DNA of 64,000 bases from DATKUC01 sp964553615. Lineage in GTDB: Bacteria; Spirochaetota; Spirochaetia; DSM-27196; DATKUC01. A program made the translations under genes and the position numbers. Where the stretch lies: contig CAZKMA010000015.1 of the NCBI GenBank assembly GCA_964553615.1, forward strand, positions 1 to 64,000. The letters run 5' to 3'. The notes beneath the pieces were generated by a model that was not told the origin of the DNA, did no database searches, and worked only from the letters and a program-made list of their open reading frames with translations. Positions 48,411 to 56,478 of the stretch are shown piece by piece (positions within the stretch are counted from its first letter, which is position 1; every line of letters begins with the position of its first letter).

Positions 48411-49880
48411 ATGAACGTGCGCGTGCGGTACGCGCCGTCGCCTACCGGCTTCCAGCACATCGGTGGCGTGCGAACGGCGCTTTTCAACTATTTATTTGCT
48501 CGTTCTCAGGGCGGGAAGTTCATCCTCAGGATCGAGGACACTGACAGAGAGCGTTTTCATCCCGACGCCTTGAACGATATCTACGAGACATTTGCATGGC
48601 TCGGTATACACTGGGACGAGGGACCGGATGTCGGCGGACCGTTTGGTCCGTATGTACAATCCGAACGCGCCGAGATGTATCGCGAGCACGCGGAACGGCT
48701 TGTTGCCGGTGGTGCCGCCTATCGGTGCTACTGCACGCCCGAACGCCTTGAAGAGCTGAAAATACACCAGCAGGAACAGAAGCTGGCCCCTGGATACGAC
48801 AGGCGCTGCCGGAATCTCTCCCCCGCAGAGGAAGAGGAGTTCCGTGCTCAGGGTATTGTGCCGGTCATCAGACTGAAGGTTCCGCTGGAGGGAACAACGG
48901 TCATGGAGGACCTGATCCTCGGACCCATTGAACGCCGAAATCAGGATGTGAGTGTGGACCCGGTCCTCCTGAAATCCGACGGTTTCCCGACCTATCATCT
49001 TGCCAACGTAGTGGACGACCACTTCATGGAGATATCGCACATTCTTCGCGCGCAGGAGTGGATCCCATCTGGCCCGCTTCACATTCTGCTCTACCAGGCA
49101 CTCGGATGGGAGCCGCCTGAATACTGCCATCTCCCGTTTGTCACCGGTACCGATGGTCGGAAGCTTTCGAAGCGGCACGGCGCCACGAGCATTATTGAGT
49201 TTCGTCAGGGTGGCTATCTCCCGGATGCTCTCATCAACTACATAAGTCTGCTCGGATGGTCGTATGACGACTCACGTGAGTTTTTTTCCGTCGCGGAGCT
49301 GGAGAAACTCTTTTCGCTGGAGAAATTGAATAAGAGCCCCGGAGTCTTCGACTACAAGAAGCTCGAGTGGTTCAACGGCGCGTATATTCGTGAGCGTTCC
49401 GATGATGAGCTTGCGCGGGACCTTGTCCCGTTCCTGCAGCGGGCGGAGCTTCTGACCGATCCGCCGCTTGCGCAGCAGATGGACCTGCTCCGTGCGGCTA
49501 TGCCCATTGCGAAAGAGAGGATTCATCTTCTCTCGGATGCCCCGGCTGTCCTCGGCTTCCTGTTCACGGATGTCCAGACATATTCGATAGATGATGCCAT
49601 TCCGAAGAAGATGGACATTGCATCAACTATTGCTGCTCTGGATACGGCAGTTCCGGCGCTCGACGGGTTCGAGGAAAAGACAGATGAAGAGATGGAGCAG
49701 GTATTCCGATCGCTCGCGGAAGAGAATGGCGTGAAGCTGGGGAGCCTGCTCATGCCGCTTCGCGTGGCGGTTACCGGTTCACGGGTTTCTCCGCCGCTTT
49801 TCGCTTCGATGAGGCTTCTCGGGCTTGAAAAGTCACTGAAGCGTGTACAGAATCTGAAAGATTTCTTGAAGAATCAGTAA
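48411..49880 (+). CDS. gltX: Glutamyl-tRNA synthetase
   Basis: Protein of 489 aa, a class I synthetase. The HIGH-type motif is 'APSPTGFQHIGGVRTALFN' (H-I-G-G), and KMSKS appears as 'GRKLSKRHGAT'. The Cys pair 'YCTPERLEEL' and the downstream 'RRCRNLSP' lie in the zinc-like insertion. The C-terminal anticodon-binding region is about 150 residues. Whether it also charges tRNA-Gln cannot be told. The ATG at 48411 has AAAAGGACA upstream. First of three synthetase genes in a row. Confidence 0.97.
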   Translation: MNVRVRYAPSPTGFQHIGGVRTALFNYLFARSQGGKFILRIEDTDRERFHPDALNDIYETFAWLGIHWDEGPDVGGPFGPYVQSERAEMYREHAERLVAGGAAYRCYCTPERLEELKIHQQEQKLAPGYDRRCRNLSPAEEEEFRAQGIVPVIRLKVPLEGTTVMEDLILGPIERRNQDVSVDPVLLKSDGFPTYHLANVVDDHFMEISHILRAQEWIPSGPLHILLYQALGWEPPEYCHLPFVTGTDGRKLSKRHGATSIIEFRQGGYLPDALINYISLLGWSYDDSREFFSVAELEKLFSLEKLNKSPGVFDYKKLEWFNGAYIRERSDDELARDLVPFLQRAELLTDPPLAQQMDLLRAAMPIAKERIHLLSDAPAVLGFLFTDVQTYSIDDAIPKKMDIASTIAALDTAVPALDGFEEKTDEEMEQVFRSLAEENGVKLGSLLMPLRVAVTGSRVSPPLFASMRLLGLEKSLKRVQNLKDFLKNQ

Positions 49881-49890
49881 GGTAGGGATC

Positions 49891-51261
49891 ATGGCAAATA
49901 ACTCGACAGATAAAAGCAACGCACCGGCAGCGGATGCAAAGGTTATGGACAGTATCGTGTCACTGTGTAAGCGGCGCGGATTCATCTTTCCCTCTTCCGA
50001 AATTTACGGCGGACTCTCCTCCGCATGGGACTATGGTCCGCTGGGTGTTGAACTGAAGAACCGGATTGAAGCGTTCTGGTGGAAAGAGATGACCAGGCTC
50101 CGTGACGATATCGTCGGAATCGACGCCGCAATTATGATGCATCCGCGCGTATGGGAGGCCTCCGGTCACGTGGAGAACTTCACCGATCCGCTGGTCGACT
50201 GCAAGGACTGCCGGCAGCGGTTTCGGGAAGATCAGATGCCCGAGGAAAACCAGAAGAGCCACCGATGCCCGAATTGCGGCGGTGAGCTGACCGAGCCACG
50301 CCAGTTCAATCTCATGTTCAAGACCCACCTGGGTCCGGTGGAGGATGGCTCCTCCGAGGTATATCTTCGTCCGGAGACGGCTCAGGGAATTTATGTCAAC
50401 TTCAAGAACGTGGTCCAGACCTCCCGCGTCAAGATTCCGTTCGGTATTGCCCAGGTGGGAAAGGCGTTTCGGAACGAAATTGTTACCAAGAACTATATCT
50501 TTCGCACGTGTGAGTTCGAGCAGATGGAGATGCAGTTTTTTGTCCATCCGAGCGAAGACGAAAAGTGGTTCGAATACTGGAAGGCATTCCGCATGGAATA
50601 CTACTCCCGGCTCGGTATCCGGCCGGAGAAGCTGCGTTTCAAAGCGCACGGTCCGGGCGAACTTGCTCATTACGCGAAGGCAGCGTTCGACATCGAGTTT
50701 GAGTTTCCGTTCGGATGGCGCGAGCTTGAAGGGATTCACAATCGCACGAATTTTGATCTCACGCGGCATTCCGAGTTCAGCGGAAAAGACCTGAACTATC
50801 TGGATGAGGTGACACACGAACGCTACATCCCCTATATCATCGAGACATCCGCGGGACTTACCCGCAGCGTGCTCATGGCGCTTTCGGATGCGTACGAAGA
50901 GGAAACGGTGGACGGCGATGACGTTCGAACCGTGCTCCATTTTCACCCGGCAATAGCTCCCGTTACCGTCGGAGTCTTCCCGCTTGTGAAAAAGGATGGC
51001 CTTGCCGAGCTTGCCCACGAAATTGAGCGCAATCTCAGGGAGGAATTCACCACATTCTACGACCAGGGCGGCGCAATAGGGCGGAGATATCGACGACAGG
51101 ACGAGATAGGGACCCCGTTTTGCATTACCATTGACTATCAGACCAAAGACGACAACACGGTAACGCTCCGATTCCGGGACTCGATGGAGCAAGTTCGGGT
51201 ACCGGTGGGCGAGTTGACAGCACACATGAAAGAGGCAATTCGCACCTACAAACGGGTCTGA
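49891..51261 (+). CDS. glyS: Glycyl-tRNA synthetase (single-chain, dimeric type)
   Basis: Protein of 456 aa, class II. It is the alpha2 form shared with eukaryotes and archaea, not the alpha/beta form of many bacteria. Landmarks are 'KRRGFIFPSSEIYGGLSSAWDYGPLG' split at the Gly-Gly, the zinc-type 'CKDCRQRF' and 'CPNCGGELTEPRQFNLMF', motif 2 'GKAFRNEI' and motif 3 'ETSAGLTRSVL'. The ATG at 49891 lies 10 bp after gltX and has GTAGGGATC upstream. Confidence 0.97.
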   Translation: MANNSTDKSNAPAADAKVMDSIVSLCKRRGFIFPSSEIYGGLSSAWDYGPLGVELKNRIEAFWWKEMTRLRDDIVGIDAAIMMHPRVWEASGHVENFTDPLVDCKDCRQRFREDQMPEENQKSHRCPNCGGELTEPRQFNLMFKTHLGPVEDGSSEVYLRPETAQGIYVNFKNVVQTSRVKIPFGIAQVGKAFRNEIVTKNYIFRTCEFEQMEMQFFVHPSEDEKWFEYWKAFRMEYYSRLGIRPEKLRFKAHGPGELAHYAKAAFDIEFEFPFGWRELEGIHNRTNFDLTRHSEFSGKDLNYLDEVTHERYIPYIIETSAGLTRSVLMALSDAYEEETVDGDDVRTVLHFHPAIAPVTVGVFPLVKKDGLAELAHEIERNLREEFTTFYDQGGAIGRRYRRQDEIGTPFCITIDYQTKDDNTVTLRFRDSMEQVRVPVGELTAHMKEAIRTYKRV

Positions 51262-51276
51262 TGGGGGCAACGAAAT

Positions 51277-52515
51277 ATGAACGCAGCACTGTCCGCGCTT
51301 CAAGAACGTGGATTCATCAAGCAATGCACTGATCAGGATGCGCTGGAAAAGCTCCTCGATGCCGGCCCGGTCTCTCTGTACTGTGGATTCGACCCGACTG
51401 GATCAAGCCTGCACGCCGGGCACCTGATACCGCTCTTTGCCATGGCTCACCTGGCACGCGCGGGGCATCGACCAATCGCCCTTATCGGCGGTGGGACCGC
51501 ACGGATCGGTGATCCGTCCGGAAAAACCGAAATGCGGAAGATGCTGACCATCGAACAGATCAAGGACAACGCACGCAGCATAACCGTCCAGGTTCAACAT
51601 TTCCTGTCGGGCCAGAATGCCAGAGCCACGATTGTCGACAATGCGGATTGGCTTGCCGGACTCAACTACATCGAGTTCCTCCGGGACATCGGAAGACACT
51701 TTTCCGTGAATCGAATGCTCACATTCGAGACATACCGGATGCGCATGGAGACCGGTCTCTCGTTCATCGAGTTCAACTATCAGCTCCTCCAGTCCTACGA
51801 TTTCCTGAATCTGTATCGGAACAACGCGTGCAGGTTGCAGGTCGGGGGTGACGATCAGTGGGGGAACATCGTTGCAGGCACGGACCTCATCCGTCGGGTA
51901 GAGGGTGGTGAGGCGTACGGACTCACTTTCCCGCTGGTCACCCGCGCCGATGGGAAGAAGATGGGAAAGACGGAAAAGGGTGCGCTGTTTCTGGATCCCG
52001 CTCTCATCTCCCCGTACGATTTTTTTCAGTACTGGAGAAACGTCCCGGATGACGATGTTGAGAAGTTCCTCCTGCTGTACACATTTCTCCCTGTGGAAGA
52101 AATCCGGAGCCTCGGAAAGTTGAAGGACAAAGAAGTAAACCGTGCAAAGGAGATCCTTGCGCTTGAGTTGACTTCATTGATCCACGGCCGGGAAGAGGCG
52201 GATAAGGCGCTGGACGCCTCCCGGTCCGCATTCGCCGGAGGAGCGGGAGGTGGAGACACCACCGCAATCCCGGCTACCGAGATTGACATGTCGGAACTTG
52301 CGGGGGGACTGAATGCCGCCGATTTGTTCAGCAGAACCGATCTTTGCGCCTCGAAGTCCGACGCGCGGCGTCTCATCCTTCAGGGGGGCGGCAGCGTGAA
52401 CGGAAGAAAAGTCGCTTCGGCGGAGGAGCAGATCGACGACGGATGGCTGCAGGATGGTGAACTTCTGCTGCGTGCCGGCAAGAAACGATACCACCGGATC
52501 ACTGTCCGCGCGTAG
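51277..52515 (+). CDS. tyrS: Tyrosyl-tRNA synthetase
   Basis: Protein of 412 aa, class I. The N-terminal catalytic domain has 'YCGFDPTGSSLHAGHLIPL' (HIGH as H-A-G-H), 'YQLLQSYDF' and 'QVGGDDQWGNI', and KMSKS as 'GKKMGKTEKG'. A helical anticodon domain follows, then a C-terminal S4-like RNA-binding domain ('SDARRLILQGGGSVNGRKV'). The ATG lies 15 bp after glyS. A short imperfect hairpin follows its stop, with no T-run. Confidence 0.97.
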   Translation: MNAALSALQERGFIKQCTDQDALEKLLDAGPVSLYCGFDPTGSSLHAGHLIPLFAMAHLARAGHRPIALIGGGTARIGDPSGKTEMRKMLTIEQIKDNARSITVQVQHFLSGQNARATIVDNADWLAGLNYIEFLRDIGRHFSVNRMLTFETYRMRMETGLSFIEFNYQLLQSYDFLNLYRNNACRLQVGGDDQWGNIVAGTDLIRRVEGGEAYGLTFPLVTRADGKKMGKTEKGALFLDPALISPYDFFQYWRNVPDDDVEKFLLLYTFLPVEEIRSLGKLKDKEVNRAKEILALELTSLIHGREEADKALDASRSAFAGGAGGGDTTAIPATEIDMSELAGGLNAADLFSRTDLCASKSDARRLILQGGGSVNGRKVASAEEQIDDGWLQDGELLLRAGKKRYHRITVRA

Positions 52516-52557
52516 CTGCCATGCAGCTGCCGTACAGTAACGGCTGCGGAATACCAT

Positions 52558-53382
52558 ATGGGAAAGCAATACGATAATCATGACCCGACTACGCACTTTC
52601 GAAGGCGTGTCCGGAGCTATCTGATTTTCGGGGGCTCTATTGCGGTTCTTCTCATTATCTGGCAGGTGGCAGCCCATCTGGTTGGTCTGGACATCATACT
52701 CCCACGTCCGGTATCTGTCCTTCGAGAGCTTGCCCGCATTCCCGGTCAGCAGGGGTTTCTCCACTCCCTCGAGGCAACCGTAGTACGCGGATTGCTGGGA
52801 TTTCTCCTATCCGCGGCCGCCGGCTTTGTGGTTGGAATTGCCACCGGGCTCTCGCGGGACGTGGAAAGCGCCGTGAAGCCGCTGCTTACCCTGATTCAGT
52901 CCACCCCGGTAATGTCTATCATTCTTCTTGCACTCATCTGGTTTCAGACGGGTGGAGTTCCGATATTCGTTTCGTTTCTCATGAGCTTCCCGGTCGTGGC
53001 ACTGAATGTCTGTCGCGGTGTTCGAGAGGTGAGCCCGGAAATTCTGGAAATGGCACGGGCGTACCGCATTCCATGGCCGCGAATCCTCTTCCGGATCTAC
53101 GTGCCATCCCTGGGCCCGTACATTATTGCCGCCGGAAGCATAGCCCTCGGACTTACCTGGCGAGTCGTTATTGCGGCCGAGGTCCTGAGTCAGCCGGTTT
53201 TCGGGATAGGGACTCAGTTGCAGCAGGCGCGGGTGGAACTCGAGACCGCGAGAATGTTTGCGTGGACCGCAGTCGCCGTTCTGCTTACGGGGCTGTCCGA
53301 CGGGCTGTTTTTTCTGGCGTCACGGGCGGCACCCACAGTCCGCGATTTCACCGCGCGTCCCCGAAAGAGGCCCGAGTTATGA
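52558..53382 (+). CDS. ABC importer permease (nitrate/sulfonate/taurine type)
   Basis: Protein of 274 aa with six hydrophobic helices and the coupling-helix (EAA) motif 'EMARAYRIPWPRILFRIYVPS'. The family moves nitrate, sulfonates, taurine, thiamine precursors and similar small molecules. The ATPase gene follows with an ATGA overlap. No periplasmic binding protein lies within the window next to it, so the substrate remains open. The ATG at 52558 has only a weak Shine-Dalgarno. Confidence 0.9.
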   Translation: MGKQYDNHDPTTHFRRRVRSYLIFGGSIAVLLIIWQVAAHLVGLDIILPRPVSVLRELARIPGQQGFLHSLEATVVRGLLGFLLSAAAGFVVGIATGLSRDVESAVKPLLTLIQSTPVMSIILLALIWFQTGGVPIFVSFLMSFPVVALNVCRGVREVSPEILEMARAYRIPWPRILFRIYVPSLGPYIIAAGSIALGLTWRVVIAAEVLSQPVFGIGTQLQQARVELETARMFAWTAVAVLLTGLSDGLFFLASRAAPTVRDFTARPRKRPEL

Positions 53383-54113
53383 CGGTCACCGGATTGTACA
53401 AATCTTTCGACAGCATGCCGGTGCTCTCCAACCTGTCAATGGAGATACCGGAGGGGCGAATAACCGCGATCCTCGGGCCTTCCGGTTGCGGCAAGACGAC
53501 ATTCCTGCGGATCTGTGCGGGGCTACTGGAAGTGGACGGCAGTGTTGGCGAGGGCCTTGCGGCCATGCGGAATCGGAAGGCGAGTTTTCTCTTTCAGGAG
53601 CCACGATTGCTTCCGTGGGAGACCGCGCTCCAGAATGTCGAGCTGGTGCTGGGCTCACTACAACAGCAGGAAAGAAGAGAACGGGCAATGCGGTTCATCG
53701 ATCTCGTGGGCCTGGGCGGCTATGCAACGCACCGTCCTTCGTCGCTGAGCGGCGGCATGAGGCAGCGGGTCTCGATGGCAAGATCCTTTGCGTACGAGAG
53801 CGAGGTTCTTTACATGGATGAGCCGTTCCAGGGGCTGGACCTGGAATTGAAACTTGGGCTTACCGTTGCCTTCCGGAAACTATGGGAGGAAGATTCGCGA
53901 ACGGTGCTCCTGGTGACACACGATGTCCTTGAGGCGGTGCTTCTCGGTGATCAGATTGTTGTATTGACGCCGCGACCGGCGTCCGTGCGGGAGGTCCTGC
54001 TGAATCCGGTTCCAGCCGGTGAGCGGTCACTCAGTCATGAAAAGACCCTTTCGCTCCAGGGTCGATTGTATGACCTTCTTCTTTCTACGGATACGCCCCA
54101 TTCAGAAGCATAG
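53379..54113 (+). CDS. ABC importer ATPase
   Basis: Protein of 244 aa with Walker A 'GPSGCGKTTFLR', Q-loop 'FLFQEPRLLPW', signature 'SLSGGMRQRVSMAR', Walker B 'VLYMDEPFQGLD' and H-loop 'LLVTHDVLEA'. It matches the SsuB/TauB class. The ATG at 53379 overlaps the permease stop and is preferred to the long upstream extension in the same frame, which has no similarity. Its last 29 bp overlap the convergent lipoprotein gene. Confidence 0.93.
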   Translation: MTVTGLYKSFDSMPVLSNLSMEIPEGRITAILGPSGCGKTTFLRICAGLLEVDGSVGEGLAAMRNRKASFLFQEPRLLPWETALQNVELVLGSLQQQERRERAMRFIDLVGLGGYATHRPSSLSGGMRQRVSMARSFAYESEVLYMDEPFQGLDLELKLGLTVAFRKLWEEDSRTVLLVTHDVLEAVLLGDQIVVLTPRPASVREVLLNPVPAGERSLSHEKTLSLQGRLYDLLLSTDTPHSEA

Positions 54114-54702
54114 GATCGAGTTTTGCGAGTACGTCCACGGCAAAATCGAGTTTGTGTCCTGATTTGTCGTAGACATAGCCGTAGACGGTTGTCAGGAAGC
54201 CATCGGAAATCGCGGCCATATACTGAACATTCTGGATGTCGTGTGCGGGGAAATACTGTGCGGGAGATGCCATTTCGGGGAAACGAGCGCGATAGTCCAT
54301 GCCGATCCGAAAGAGATACCTGATATATTCATCGGTCTGCATGTGGCCCTCTGTTACGAGGGTCCGGAAGTGAGCCCGTTCCGCGTGATCCAGGATCCAT
54401 TTCCAGTTTCCCGATTGCATATTCTGTTTGAGATCGTGGAGGAACGCGACAAGGCGCGCGTCCATTCCCTTATAGAAATCTGGTGCGTCAGGGTGCATAC
54501 GCGGTTGGGATGACGTTGCCGGCGCGGCAACGGAGCCGGAGCCCGCGGCGACGGAACCGGAACCCGCGGCTGGTTCCGTGGGTGCGGCAGCGGATTCCGC
54601 GGTACTGCCTGTGCTGGATGAGAAAGATGCACAACCCGCCAGAAAAAGGGTAACAGCGGCGGCCGCGACGAACAGACGGATCGAGTCCTTATTTCTTCCC
54701 AT
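54085..54702 (-). CDS. Predicted lipoprotein
   Basis: Protein of 205 aa with a lipoprotein signal: a basic start, a hydrophobic stretch 'LFVAAAAVTLFLAGC' and the lipobox L-A-G-C at residues 24-27. A Ser/Gly/Ala/Pro-rich linker includes a duplicated G-S-G-S-V-A-A. The C-terminal domain (about 80-205) has no recognised family; it contains 'HAERAHFRTLVTEGHMQTDEYIRYLFRIG' split around His and a beta-rich end. The ATG at 54702 overlaps the RlmK-like stop by 14 bp; longer frames upstream would overlap far more. Confidence 0.8.
   Translation of the reverse strand: MGRNKDSIRLFVAAAAVTLFLAGCASFSSSTGSTAESAAAPTEPAAGSGSVAAGSGSVAAPATSSQPRMHPDAPDFYKGMDARLVAFLHDLKQNMQSGNWKWILDHAERAHFRTLVTEGHMQTDEYIRYLFRIGMDYRARFPEMASPAQYFPAHDIQNVQYMAAISDGFLTTVYGYVYDKSGHKLDFAVDVLAKLDPMLLNGAYP
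54524..54565 (-). repeat. 21-bp tandem duplication in the lipoprotein linker
   Basis: Two adjacent 21-bp units (54524-54544 and 54545-54565) differ at three positions and encode the repeated G-S-G-S-V-A-A in the linker behind the lipid anchor. Confidence 0.85.
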
Positions 54703-55699
54703 TGCGGCCTCGCTTCTGTCCGGATATGAGCCATGCGTGGTGCGGCTTCTTCCCCACAAAGTCTTCCGGTACGGTTTTCCCGGTAATATCATCGATTTGT
54801 CTTGCCCGGATCGCTGCGTGGTCGAGTTTCAACCGCTTGAAATTGGACGAAAACATGACGGTACCGTCCCTGTTCAGCAGTTCGAGACAGGAGTTAATGA
54901 GCGCCGCGTGGTCCCTCTGGATATCCAGGACGCCTGCCATCTTCTTGCTATTGGAAAAGGTCGGCGGATCAAGCACAATGAGATCGAACTTCTGGTGTTG
55001 CGCACGTGCCCGTTCAATGTAACTCCCGACATCATCGGCAACCGTGGCGTAGGCCGGCCCGATGAACCCGTTCAGTCGCAGGTTTTCGGTCGCCCAGGAG
55101 GTGTAGTTCTGGGACAGATCCACGGACGTTACCGATTTTGCTCCGCCTGAAGCGGCGTAGACGCTGAACGAGCCGGTGTAGGAGTAGAGATTCAGCACCC
55201 GCTTTCCCGCAGACATATCACGAACCATCGAACGCGTTGCGCGATGATCCAGAAACAGACCGGTATCGACGTAATCCGAAAGATTGACGAGAAACGAAAG
55301 CCCCGCTTCCCGCACGGTAATCGTGTATTTCGTTGCGTTCATTTTCTGGTACTGTGAGCCGCCGTCCGGTTTTTCCCGGTACTTGAAGAAGACTCGCTCC
55401 CGGGGTACGGTGAGTGCATGCGCCGCGGCATCCAGCATGAGGTCCTGCCACTGCCGGTGTTCTTCGGGCGTGTGCGGATGAGGCCGCTCATATTCTGCGA
55501 CGTGCAGGTGATTGTCGTAGATGTCGACTACGAACGGAACCTCGGGAATATCCCGGGCATAGACGCGAAAACAGGTGATGTCGTTCCTCCGCGCCCATTT
55601 CCAGAGGTGCTTCTTTCGCTTCTTGAGACGGTTCGAAAACATTTCCACTTGGAGTGCAACGTCGGTCTGCAGGGATCTCTCCTGGTTGTAGGGGACCAC
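54689..55699 (-). CDS. RlmK-like class I SAM methyltransferase
   Basis: Protein of 336 aa. The N-terminus 'EMFSNRLKKRKKHLWKWARRN' (read in two parts) and the catalytic core 'NLYSYTGSFSVYAASGGAKSV', 'VDLSQNYTSWATENLRLNG' and 'DPPTFSNSKKM' match the C-terminal RlmK half of the RlmKL fusion, which makes m7G in 23S rRNA. The RlmL half is absent, so this is a free-standing RlmK. The start is uncertain: the GTG at 55699 abuts the rex stop and may be coupled, while an ATG lies at 55642 inside the conserved region. Confidence 0.85.
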   Translation of the reverse strand: MVPYNQERSLQTDVALQVEMFSNRLKKRKKHLWKWARRNDITCFRVYARDIPEVPFVVDIYDNHLHVAEYERPHPHTPEEHRQWQDLMLDAAAHALTVPRERVFFKYREKPDGGSQYQKMNATKYTITVREAGLSFLVNLSDYVDTGLFLDHRATRSMVRDMSAGKRVLNLYSYTGSFSVYAASGGAKSVTSVDLSQNYTSWATENLRLNGFIGPAYATVADDVGSYIERARAQHQKFDLIVLDPPTFSNSKKMAGVLDIQRDHAALINSCLELLNRDGTVMFSSNFKRLKLDHAAIRARQIDDITGKTVPEDFVGKKPHHAWLISGQKRGRNGKK

Positions 55700-55701
55700 C
55701 G

Positions 55702-56340
55702 TCAGTGATGATTCCGTCTGCCCATCTTGACAGACAGCACCGCGTATCCCGAAGAAAGATCCTCTTTCTGTACCATGACGCTTTCAGGAACCTTGAGCTT
55801 CACGTTCGTAAAGTTCCAGATAGCCCTGATGCCGGCTGCGATGAGGGTTTCTGCAATCTCCTGGGCGTGAGGCGAGGGAACAGTCAGAATTGCCAGGTCA
55901 ATCGCGTGTTCCTTCTGGCACCGTTCCAGATTTTCCAGTGCATAGACCGGTACGGCGTTGATCTTCTTGCCAATCTTCGATTGTTCTGTATCAAGGGCTG
56001 CCACGATGTTCAGGCCATGGCGACGGAACTCGGTGTAGCCGCTCAGGGCGGTACCCAGGTTTCCTGCGCCTACAACAACCGCGTTGTGGGGCTGGTTCCA
56101 CTGAAGAAAAGCGTTGATGGCCGCAATCAGTTTTTCCACCGGGAACCCGATTCGCGGTTTTCCGACTATGCCGGTGACAGCCAGGTCCTTGCGGACCTGG
56201 ATAGGTTCGAGCTCCAGCTCATCGGCAATCACGGTTCCGGAAATATACTCTTTGCCTTCTCTTTTCGCAGCCTCAATTATATGAAGATATCCCGGAAGTC
56301 GCTTGATCGTCGGCATACTTGCCAGTTTGCTCGATCTCAT
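55702..56340 (-). CDS. rex: Redox-sensing transcriptional repressor Rex
   Basis: Protein of 212 aa. Rex senses the NADH/NAD ratio and represses fermentation and respiration genes when NADH is low. The winged-helix domain has 'RLPGYLHIIEAAKREGKEYISGTVIA' (in two parts) and 'PIQVRKDLAVTGIVGKPRIGF'. The Rossmann domain has 'AVVVGAGNLGTAL' and 'ALDTEQSKIG'. The C-terminal helix is short. The ATG at 56340 follows AAGGAGCGG. A repeated 12-mer with a TTGTGAA-like half site lies in its upstream region and may be an operator. Confidence 0.95.
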   Translation of the reverse strand: MRSSKLASMPTIKRLPGYLHIIEAAKREGKEYISGTVIADELELEPIQVRKDLAVTGIVGKPRIGFPVEKLIAAINAFLQWNQPHNAVVVGAGNLGTALSGYTEFRRHGLNIVAALDTEQSKIGKKINAVPVYALENLERCQKEHAIDLAILTVPSPHAQEIAETLIAAGIRAIWNFTNVKLKVPESVMVQKEDLSSGYAVLSVKMGRRNHH

Positions 56341-56354
56341 TCACCGCTCCTTGA

Positions 56355-56438
56355 ATCCACGTTCACAATAGAATTATTAGGTTCTTATTATATCGAATAA
56401 ACTCTATTCTGGGTAGACAGTTTTTCATCCACGTTCAC
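56355..56438. promoter_or_regulatory. Repeated 12-mer between rex and rlmD, possible Rex site
   Basis: ATCCACGTTCAC occurs exactly at 56355-56366 and again at 56427-56438, 72 bp apart. On the minus strand the first copy reads TTGTGAACGTGGATTCAA, which contains the Rex half site TTGTGAA and a partial second half. Between them is AT-rich DNA with TATAAT on the minus strand (cgaTATAATaag), likely part of the divergent promoters. Confidence 0.45.
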
Positions 56439-56478
56439 GGGTATTCCCGACGCGTCAATCGCGGTAGGATATTGATGT

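Noticed and set aside
49960..51324. A 454-codon open frame on the minus strand across glyS
   Set aside because: It is fully antisense to a certain synthetase gene and has no recognisable domain. Codon bias leaves this antisense frame open.
53073..53378. Upstream extension of the ABC ATPase
   Set aside because: It would overlap the permease gene by 300 bp; the conserved ATPase sequence starts at the ATG of the ATGA overlap.
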